A stretch of DNA of 64,000 nucleotides from Thecaphora thlaspeos (lineage: Eukaryota > Basidiomycota > Ustilaginomycetes > Urocystidales > Glomosporiaceae), in assembly GCA_900291925.1 (NCBI GenBank), contig UWYS01000006.1, positions 186,001 through 250,000 of the forward strand, written 5' to 3'. Of the stretch, positions 57,878 through 64,000 are shown in pieces. Position 1 is the first letter of the stretch, and each line of letters begins with the position of its first letter. The notes below the pieces were generated by a model. It saw only the letters and a list, made by a program, of their open reading frames with translations, was not told the DNA's origin and ran no database searches. The position numbers were made by a program, and so were the translations under genes.

Positions 57878-58374
57878 GGCGGGCAGGTGTTGTAGGAGAG
57901 GATGGACTCGAGCGGGCCGTGAGACGGCGGCTGTGGGGCAGGAGTCGAGATGATATGCAGTGTGCTAGGGAGGTGTCATGTTGAGCGGATGGAGCGACGA
58001 GGCGGGGTGGTGGGTGGCCGATGGCCAGTGGGTGGCGATGACAGAGTGGTGGTGAGGGTGACGATGGTGGTGGCTGGAAGCTTTGATGAGATTCGTTTGA
58101 TTTGTTTTTTCGTCCATTTTTGCTGGTGATTTTGTTTGGCTTTCTTTTTTGCGTGGTGCGTTGTGCGCTGGGTGGAATTGAATGGTCGATTGGCTGCGCT
58201 GCCTTTCTGCTCGGCGTGCACGGGCCTGGCGCACCAACTCCACTTTTCATCAGCCAATTATTTTCTTGTTTTTAGGACCTTTTGGATCTGCTTGCACCAT
58301 CTTCCTCCTCGTCTTTCTCCTCCACCACCACCATCGACACAGCTTCTCCCATCTCAGCTCTGCTCGACGCCAGC
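57878..58374. other. Divergent promoter region, RPC82 / PUS4
   Basis: 497 bp between opposite start codons. T-rich on the + strand around 58088-58150. The PUS4 frame is open upstream to 58282 but without ATG. No ORF supported. Confidence 0.5.
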
Positions 58375-59739
58375 ATGCACCTACAATCCACAGACCCGGC
58401 ACTCACCACTTCACCACCCGCTCCCGCTCTCACCCCCTCCACCGCCAACATGGCCACCGCCTCGATCGCCACCCGTCCGCTCTCTGGTCTGTTCGGTATC
58501 AGCAAGCCCAGCGGTCCCACATCCATGTCGTTGCTCGACCAGCTCAAACCCCTCTTCGCCTCATCTTCGCTCTTTGCCGATGCCGACGGCAAAGCCATCA
58601 ACGACAACGGTGGCAAGAAGCAGCGCTGCGCCTCCAAGTACGCCAAGAACAAACGGCGTGGCGCGCCAAAGATTGGTCAGGGCGGTACGCTCGACCCTTT
58701 GGCGGATGGCGTGCTCGTCATTGGCGTAGGCTCCGGCACGAAGCACCTCCAAAAGTACCTGGAGTGTACCAAGGAGTATCGCACCATCGCACTGCTGGGC
58801 ACCGCGACCACCTCGTACGATTCCTGCGATCCCATCCTGCACCGCGCACCCTTCCACCACGTAGACGCGACCTCGCTCACCGCGCTGCTGCCGAGGTTCA
58901 CCGGGACGCTCTCGCAGATCCCTCCGCTCTACTCGGCCGTAAGGATCGACGGGAAGAGGCTCTTCGAGTATGCTAGGGCCGGTCTCGAGCTGCCTAGACC
59001 GATAGAGGCGAGAAAGGTCAGGGTAGACGAGCTGAGGCTGGTCGGTTGGCTGCCCGCCGGGACGCACGCCTTCAAGGAGCCGGAGAGGGAGGTCCCGGAC
59101 GATGAAAAGGCGCTTGTCGGGAGGGTGCGAAAGATGGCGGGCAGGGGAGCGGGCATGACTGACACGAGGAAGGTGGAGGATGAGACCGAGACCGAGACCG
59201 AGACTGTGCAGGGTGCCGTGCAGGATGCTCCTCCAGCGACAGGCGAGGACATCAAGGCCAAGGTCAACGAGCCGCCAACAGCAGCAGCAGCAGCAACGGA
59301 GCCTGAACAAGGTACACCCGCAGTGACATCGACACCGGTCTCGACCGAGACCTCAGAGGCAGCTCCGGCATCCTCTTCGTCGAATCCGCCGGCCTTCACT
59401 CTGGAAATGACAGTCTCATCGGGGACCTACGTCCGTTCCATCGTGCATGACCTCGCCGCCGCCGCAGGATCGGCAGCGCACGTCCAGGTCCTCACGCGCA
59501 CGCGCCAGGGAGAGTGGAGCATCAACACACCCGCCTCCTCCTTCTCGGCAACGCAAACGCAGGCCGACGGTGAAGCTGCGGCAGTGATCAAGGGGAACTG
59601 CCTGGCGTGGAAGGTGTTTGAGGATGGTATCGAGGAGATGAACAAGGAGCAGCGCGAGCCGGGCTATAAGAGCGAGAGGGACGAACAGGGCTTACGCGCG
59701 TGGGAGAGGGAGTTGCTTAGGGTCATTGTGCCCGTTTAG
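58375..59739 (+). CDS. PUS4: tRNA pseudouridine-55 synthase (TruB/Pus4 family)
   Basis: Single exon; 454 residues from ATG 58375 or 429 from ATG 58450 (MATASIATRPLSGLFGISKP). The TruB core starts GLFGISKPSGPTSM. The catalytic Asp107 lies in GGTLDPLADGVLVIG. Motifs KEYRTIALLG, QIPPLYSAVRIDGKRLFEYAR and the C-terminal SSGTYVRSIVHDLA complete the fold. It converts U55 to pseudouridine in the T-loop of tRNAs in nucleus and mitochondria. An Ala/Glu/Thr/Pro-rich insertion of about 80 residues (roughly 255-335) interrupts the domain just before TLEMTVSSGTYVRS. A 20-residue insert also precedes the catalytic loop (KKQRCASKYAKNKRRGAP), as in fungal Pus4. Confidence 0.93.
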   Translation: MHLQSTDPALTTSPPAPALTPSTANMATASIATRPLSGLFGISKPSGPTSMSLLDQLKPLFASSSLFADADGKAINDNGGKKQRCASKYAKNKRRGAPKIGQGGTLDPLADGVLVIGVGSGTKHLQKYLECTKEYRTIALLGTATTSYDSCDPILHRAPFHHVDATSLTALLPRFTGTLSQIPPLYSAVRIDGKRLFEYARAGLELPRPIEARKVRVDELRLVGWLPAGTHAFKEPEREVPDDEKALVGRVRKMAGRGAGMTDTRKVEDETETETETVQGAVQDAPPATGEDIKAKVNEPPTAAAAATEPEQGTPAVTSTPVSTETSEAAPASSSSNPPAFTLEMTVSSGTYVRSIVHDLAAAAGSAAHVQVLTRTRQGEWSINTPASSFSATQTQADGEAAAVIKGNCLAWKVFEDGIEEMNKEQREPGYKSERDEQGLRAWERELLRVIVPV

Positions 59740-60050
59740 AGGGGAAGGAAGGGCAGCTGAGCTAGACGGACTATCTTGCTATTTGAACAATGGCGTATGC
59801 AGAGTCAAGCAGGACGTCGTGTCGTATCGCTCTATGGCCGCCGGCCTGCGATTGGCGGTTTCCCGCTGGAAGGCGGCAACGGAAAGTCGAGCTGTCCCTG
59901 CTGTGGTGTAGGACGAAGCGAGGTTTGGCGTCGTCTAGCATCGCTTCTCGATCCAGCTGTTTGGAGGCAGAAGAGGCATGCGCGGGAGGGAGTTGAGTCG
60001 TCAGCTTCGCATTCCCCGTCTCTGCACCACCTTGACTGCGCCCGCTGCAC
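59740..60050. other. Intergenic, convergent 3' ends
   Basis: 311 bp between PUS4 and the monoglyceride lipase gene. Nothing recognised. Confidence 0.5.
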
Positions 60051-61165
60051 TCACTCGATGATATACTGTGCCGCCTTGATCTTATCCTCGCCAGGTTCCA
60101 TCAGGACATCATGGTAGTATCCCTCGAACTCCTTGTACTCCTTATCCTGGGACGTCTTGATGTTCTTGACCAACAATTCGCTCGCCTTGTGGTTTGTCAC
60201 CTTATCGGCATTACCATGGACGATGAGGATGGGTTTATCCTTGGGCCAGATTTCATGATCCTTTGTGACGATCTCGGGTCCACCAAAGAGCGGTCCGGCG
60301 ATCGTCTTGATGTAGACTTTCTTCTGACAGAATCGGTCGTTTTCAAAGTTGGCCGCGACAACGGGGTCGCGGCTGGTGTTGGGACCTTTGAGGTCGACGT
60401 ACCACGGCATAGAGGGGATTTTGGACATAATGTGCTTACCGACCCAGGCGAGCAGCCAGTGCGGCGGCTGTCGACGAAGCGAGGGGAGAAAGGGAAGGGC
60501 GAGGATGAACCGAGGGTCGATCAGTCGATCAGCAAGTGATGACGCACGTAGGTGGACGAATACGGCGATGCACTCACCTCGGTCAATACGAGCCACGGAG
60601 CTACGCCGATGGTGCCCTTGATCATATCCCTCGCCTCCACACTTGGAGCTTGGGTCTTGTTGACCTTCTTCCACCTATCGCTCCTGGTCTGGAATGCCAA
60701 CACGATGCCACCCCCCATGCTCTGACCCATATTGAAGATGGGCACCTTATCCTTTCCCCATCTCTCGTCCAACCTCTTTCTCGTCTCCCTCACGACCAAC
60801 TCGAGATCCTCAAACTGAAGCGGCCACGTAGCGTATCCGTACGACTTTGCCGGATTTGCAGTGGCTTCGTTCGTCTCTCCCCAACCTCTCTGATCGAATG
60901 CGACGAGCTCGTGTCCGTTGGCGGGCCAGAGTTTGAAGATCTCGCGGTATCGTTCGACGTATTCGACGAAACCGTGGCAGAAGATGGTACAGGATTTCGG
61001 CTGGATCTCTTCAGAGGTGGAGGAGGAGGAGGAGGTGGGGAACCATCGTTTCGTCCAGAACTGAAGAAAGTCGGCGTGCGAAGAGGCGAGCCAGTACTGC
61101 TCCGTCGAGCCGGAGTTGGCGATGTCGAGAGGTGGAGGAGAGGGTGACGTGGTGGGCTTGCTCAT
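60051..61165 (-). CDS. YJU3: Monoglyceride lipase (Yju3-type alpha/beta hydrolase)
   Basis: Exons 61165-60578 and 60467-60051 give 334 residues. The fold starts with the family segment CTIFCHGFVEYVERYREIFK, then FDQRGWGET. The nucleophile Ser149 is in NMGQSMGGG. The acid is probably in ILIVHGNADKVT, and the catalytic His is in EGYYHDVLMEPG. Length fits the family (yeast Yju3 is 313). Such enzymes hydrolyse monoacylglycerols at lipid droplets and the outer mitochondrial membrane. The frame is open for 63 codons upstream of the ATG without another ATG; that stretch is Arg/Ser/Pro-rich. No signal peptide is visible in the chosen form. Confidence 0.9.
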
Positions 61166-61414
61166 TGTGCGATGGTCGATGTGCGGCGATGGGGATGGCC
61201 TACGCGCGGAAAAGAGCCGTATGCGACGAGATGAGGGTCGAGGTTGTGGTTGTGGTTGTGCGTGTGATAGAGAGCAGGGCGAGCGAGGTGAACTGGCGGG
61301 GCCATGGGGGGACACGCCAAGGGGAAAGGGGGCTGAGGGGTGCAGTCCTTTCACAGCAGCTCAACGTCACGGGCCACCGTAATCAGAGCCGCGTGGCCGG
61401 AGGGTGAGAAAGAG

Positions 61415-61431
61415 TAATATATATATAATTA
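61415..61431 (+). promoter_or_regulatory. TA-rich element upstream of the tRNA gene
   Basis: A 17-bp alternating TA block ends 21 bp before the tRNA. In several fungi (fission yeast is the known case) a TATA element at this distance helps Pol III transcription of tRNA genes. It could instead serve the monoglyceride lipase on the other strand. Confidence 0.45.
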
Positions 61432-61451
61432 CTGCGCATTTCGTATAGCTT

Positions 61452-61548
61452 GCCCCTTTAGCTCAGTGGTAGCAGCGCATCACTAGTATGAGTGGGTTTA
61501 GCTTGCATCACTATGATGAGGTCGCTTGTTCGAATCAGGCAAGAGGCA
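61452..61548 (+). tRNA. tRNA-Thr (anticodon AGT), with 24-nt intron
   Basis: Acceptor stem GCCCCTT (61452-61458) pairs with AAGAGGC (61541-61547), with one C-A mismatch at the fourth pair; discriminator base A61548. The D arm (GCT/AGC, loop with GGT) is followed by anticodon stem CATCA/TGATG (61478-61482 / 61514-61518). The anticodon AGT is at 61485-61487, with A at 61488. The intron is 61489-61512, at the canonical place one base 3' of the anticodon. T arm GCTTG/CAGGC with loop TTCGAAT. Assignment to Thr rests on the anticodon only. Confidence 0.85.
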
Positions 61549-61555
61549 GTTTACC

Positions 61556-61560
61556 TTTTT
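61556..61560 (+). terminator. Pol III T-run terminator
   Basis: Five T residues, eight bases after the tRNA 3' end. Confidence 0.7.
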
Positions 61561-61668
61561 CCACCTCCGCGAATATCGCACTTTTTTCTCTAGGCTTCTT
61601 TTTCGTTGGCTGGCCTGCGCATCGAAATTGGAGGCGCGCAGGCGGCACGCACGGCCTCGGACGTCGCG

Positions 61669-61716
61669 CATAACGCGTTTCCCTGGGAATCGGGCCTCGC
61701 AGGGAAACGCGTTATG
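61669..61716. repeat. Perfect 17-bp inverted repeat with 14-nt loop, each arm carrying ACGCGT
   Basis: Left arm 61669-61685 (CATAACGCGTTTCCCTG) and right arm 61700-61716 are exact reverse complements, separated by 14 nt. Each arm contains ACGCGT (61673-61678 and 61707-61712), the core of the MluI cell-cycle box bound by MBF in yeasts. It lies 120 bp after the tRNA and about 310 bp before the GT8 start codon. It may be a regulatory palindrome or a hairpin-forming relic; function is inferred. Confidence 0.85.
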
Positions 61717-62024
61717 AAAATCTCGGATCAGGGTCCAGGCCTGCTCAGCTGCGCTGCATCACCACAGCTTGCCGGCCGGCTTGCCTGCTTGCTGGACCTG
61801 TCGTCCCCTTTGCCTTGCCCTGCCCTGGCGTGCGCCCTGTCTGCGCTGCCGCAAGGGCCACCGAGCAGGCGACGCTTTCTTGTGGACGCAACGCGAGCGA
61901 GCGTTGGGTCTCTTCCTCATCTCGACCACCATCCCTTCCTTGCTCTATCTTACCCCCCTCGTCCTCTTCCCATCACTCCGCAGCGATACCCCCCCCCCTC
62001 TCCCCATCCTTTTCCCTTTCCACG
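61717..62024. other. Upstream region of the GT8 gene
   Basis: About 308 bp, C/T-rich near the start codon (leader-like, with an eight- to nine-C run near 61990). The frame is open in places but has no earlier supported ATG. No other feature. Confidence 0.45.
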
Positions 62025-63287
62025 ATGCCTGAACCGACGCGCGCCACCCCGACGGTCCAGCACTCGGCCTGCTGGGCGACACTGATGACCTCCGAACACT
62101 TTCAACCGGGCCTCGTCGTATTTGCCGACTCCCTTCTACGCGTGCACGCGTCGCGCTACCCTCTCGTGGTCATGACGACCTCCAAACTGTCTCCTCGCGC
62201 GCTCACGCTTCTCTCTTCCATCCGAAACGTCATCATCCGACCCGTCGAGCCCATCTATCCGGATCTCCAAGGTACCAAGCTCGCCACGCCGCGGTTCGGA
62301 GAAGTCTGGACCAAACTGCGTGCGTGGGATCTGGAAGAGTTCGAGAGGGTCGTCTTGGTCGATAGTGATATGCTGGTCAGAAAGAACATGGACGGGCTGT
62401 TTGATGATGAGACAGTGTTTAGTCCCGAGACATTGGCGAGTGACGGTAAGCAGTGCATCGCCAGTGCATTTGCATGCACCTGCAACCCCAACAGGATCGA
62501 GACGTATCCGGATGATTGGTAGGTCCCTGCTTCTTTGCCCAATCCCCACCTTCCTCTCTACCACTCTACCCGCACTTGCAGTATGTATGGTCACAGGTCT
62601 GACCTCTCTTTACCCCTCGCTCGTCCAAAACAGGATCCCAGCCAACTGCGGCTACACACCTCAAAGCCACCCTAGCTCCCTACACACGCCTCTCCAGATC
62701 ACACCGACCTCACCACCCACGCACCGTCTCATCAACTCGGGTCTCGTCGTTCTTCGACCCAACGTCAACCTCCTACGCAACATGATCCATCGCATCAACA
62801 CCGATCCTCGTGTCGTCTCTTATCGATTCCCCGATCAGGACTTTCTCGCCGACTTCTTCCAAGCTCGTGTCAAAGTCCTACCTTGGATCTACAACGCTCT
62901 CAAGAAACTGCGAATCGTTCATGAAAACATCTGGAGAGATGAAGAGGTCGTCAACGTTCATTATATCTTGGAGTAAGAATCTTCTCCCTGTCTCCCTCCT
63001 CTTTTCATGCTTATCGTAAGGGAGATGGCGAAAGCTAAGTCTAAGACTTCCCCCCCCCCCCCTCCTTTTTCCTTTGGCCCAATAGCAAACCTTGGAAATT
63101 AGGTCGTCCAGGTACATCTACCAACCCATTAGACCCAGATGCCGTCACGCACGCATGGTGGTGGCACGCCTTCGACAATCTCCGTTCGCCGACCTCTTAC
63201 AATTCCAAAGACGCCTCCTTCGCCATCGACCCGAAAGACTGGCAGGACTGCGTCGAAAAGTACGTCACCTTCGACGATAACAAGTGA
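62025..63287 (+). CDS. Family 8 glycosyltransferase (glycogenin / galactinol synthase-like)
   Basis: Exons 62025-62518, 62634-62972 and 63086-63287 give 344 residues. The start ACWATLMTSEHFQPGLVVFA DSL matches GT8 proteins. The metal-binding DxD is in VVLVDSDMLV; INSGLVVLRPN and PDQDFLADFF are further conserved segments, and the motif HYILDKPWK is split by intron 2. No C-terminal glycogenin extension or Tyr-rich tail is present, so it is closer to galactinol synthase-like or short GT8 proteins than to a self-glucosylating glycogenin; the acceptor is unknown. No signal or membrane anchor is seen. Intron 2 contains a 13-C run. The next gene is convergent. Confidence 0.9.
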
Positions 63288-63634
63288 CATAGCCCACCCC
63301 CCCCGCACATCTTTCCTCCGACACACCGAACAAGGACAATCGAATCGCCATCTGCACGCGTACGACTCGGACGGAGGAATGGGTCGAAGATGTTGTGGAT
63401 TCAGACGGTTCGTCATTAGTTTACCGTAGGATTGGACTTGTTCGATACAGCTAGAATGGGATTGCAGGCTCCTTTTGGGGCGCATCGTACACTCGATGTC
63501 ACCTTGACGTGTGGGGACAGGCTCGGAGCGGAGGGGCGCGAGACGGAGACGAAGCAGGTGCGAAGCGGGCACGGGCCTTGTCTTGTTTCGCTGCTTCTCT
63601 CCGCGCTGTCCGTCACTCGGGTGGTGTACTCTGC
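63288..63634. other. Intergenic, convergent 3' ends
   Basis: 347 bp. A + strand stretch (63334-63450) reads without stop for 38 codons but has no start or splice context. Treated as non-coding. Confidence 0.4.
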
Positions 63635-64000
63635 TTAGTAGGGTGCGAGGTCGTTCGTCGTCGTGCTTCCAGCCGCCACGGACACCACGGGTCGGACCAA
63701 CGGCGTTCCGGTCTCGTTTCCGCTGCCGTTCTTGTGGATCCACGACGGTTTAGACGGCAGCGAAGGGTGCGAGACCATCGTCACGCCGTCGCTGCTGCTC
63801 AAGGTCGGGTTGATGGGCTGCGAGGAGCACGAGGACGTGGTGGACTGTTTGCATTAGGACGTCCGCGAGAGCGAGAGTGGGATGCGAGGCAATCGTGTAA
63901 GTGACAAACGCTTGGAAGGCGTAGAAGGATCACGCGATCCAGACGACAATCGGCTCTGAAACTCACTGTGACACTAATGTCCGACGACGAGCTACCCGCC
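63635..64000 (-). CDS. 3' end of a Ser/Thr-rich gene running out of the window
   Basis: Two terminal exons are inferred: from beyond 64000 down to 63967, then 63844-63635 ending in TAA. The donor (ACA|gtgagt) and acceptor (caaacag) are good and a CTAAT branch-like site is present. The 69 residues of the last exon (STTSSCSSQPINPTLSSSDG ... NDLAPY) are low in complexity and hydrophilic, like the tail of a regulatory or cell-surface protein. With only about 80 residues visible I cannot assign a family; a + strand reading of the same bases is less well supported by splice signals. Confidence 0.45.

Noticed and set aside
63334..63857. Forward-strand two-exon gene after the GT8 stop
   Set aside because: The reading is broken by a stop at 63446-63448 and lacks a plausible intron, whereas the minus-strand model has good donor, branch and acceptor sites.
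1..64000. Search for a mobile element, secondary-metabolite cluster, CRISPR array or viral insert
   Set aside because: By eye there is no transposase, reverse transcriptase, terminal repeat pair, PKS/NRPS/terpene gene set, spaced repeat array or viral protein; the window is conserved chromosomal gene content.

Overview
The window is nuclear DNA of a basidiomycete fungus, most likely a smut-type yeast or mould (Ustilaginomycotina). This rests on the high GC content, strong C bias at third codon positions, compact gene spacing, GT-AG introns of roughly 75-140 nt with gtgagt-like donors and CTRAC branch sites, and a set of conserved single-copy fungal genes. The phylum is a fair inference; the genus cannot be read from the sequence. 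Exon coordinates were assembled by hand from splice signals and checked for reading-frame continuity. Frames that begin with GTG, TTG or CTG were trimmed to the first credible ATG.

Layout: 1-3328 is the 3' part of an NFX1/FAP1-type zinc-finger gene (+). 3827-7789 (-) is a GH55 exo-beta-1,3-glucanase gene interrupted by two in-frame stop codons. 9922-11536 (+) is REX4 3'-5' exonuclease, preceded by a protein-like frame with no ATG. Then come a dienelactone hydrolase (12089-13117 +), a metacaspase (13589-15142 -), mitoribosomal protein mS33 (15712-16135 +), an MBOAT lysophospholipid acyltransferase (17353-19504 +) and a caffeoyl-CoA-type O-methyltransferase (20483-21548 +). Tubulin cofactor C (21701-23172 -) is divergent from chorismate synthase ARO2 (23604-25126 +). 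An EthD-like protein (25272-26410 -) is divergent from LEU2 (26948-28201 +). A PA-TM-RING ubiquitin ligase (28660-30657 -) is divergent from a secreted, possibly GPI-anchored tannase/feruloyl esterase (31937-34907 +).

The second half holds a small hypothetical gene (35601-36395 -), ORC5 (37753-40283 -) divergent from an ATP-dependent DNA ligase-like gene with a mitochondrial-type N-terminus (40664-43069 +), and a CofD/YvcK-like gene (43241-45984 +). GCN20 (46223-48618 -) is divergent from MCR1 (49230-50625 +). After these come an unrecognised 564-residue protein (52645-54480 +), a weak small ORF (54784-55146 -), RNA polymerase III subunit RPC82 (55602-57877 -) divergent from PUS4 (58375-59739 +), a YJU3-type monoglyceride lipase (60051-61165 -), an intron-containing tRNA-Thr(AGT) (61452-61548 +), a perfect 17-bp hairpin, a GT8 glycosyltransferase (62025-63287 +) and the 3' end of a Ser/Thr-rich gene (-).

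This is mostly a housekeeping segment (rRNA/tRNA processing, Pol III, replication origin recognition, amino-acid synthesis, translational control) with a few plant-biomass or cell-wall enzymes (GH55, tannase, dienelactone hydrolase). I see no transposon, biosynthetic cluster, CRISPR or viral element. The points most worth a second look are the ATG-free coding stretch before REX4, the double-stop GH55 gene, the hairpin with twin ACGCGT boxes, the eukaryotic CofD-like gene, the mitochondrial-type ligase and the unrecognised 564-residue protein.
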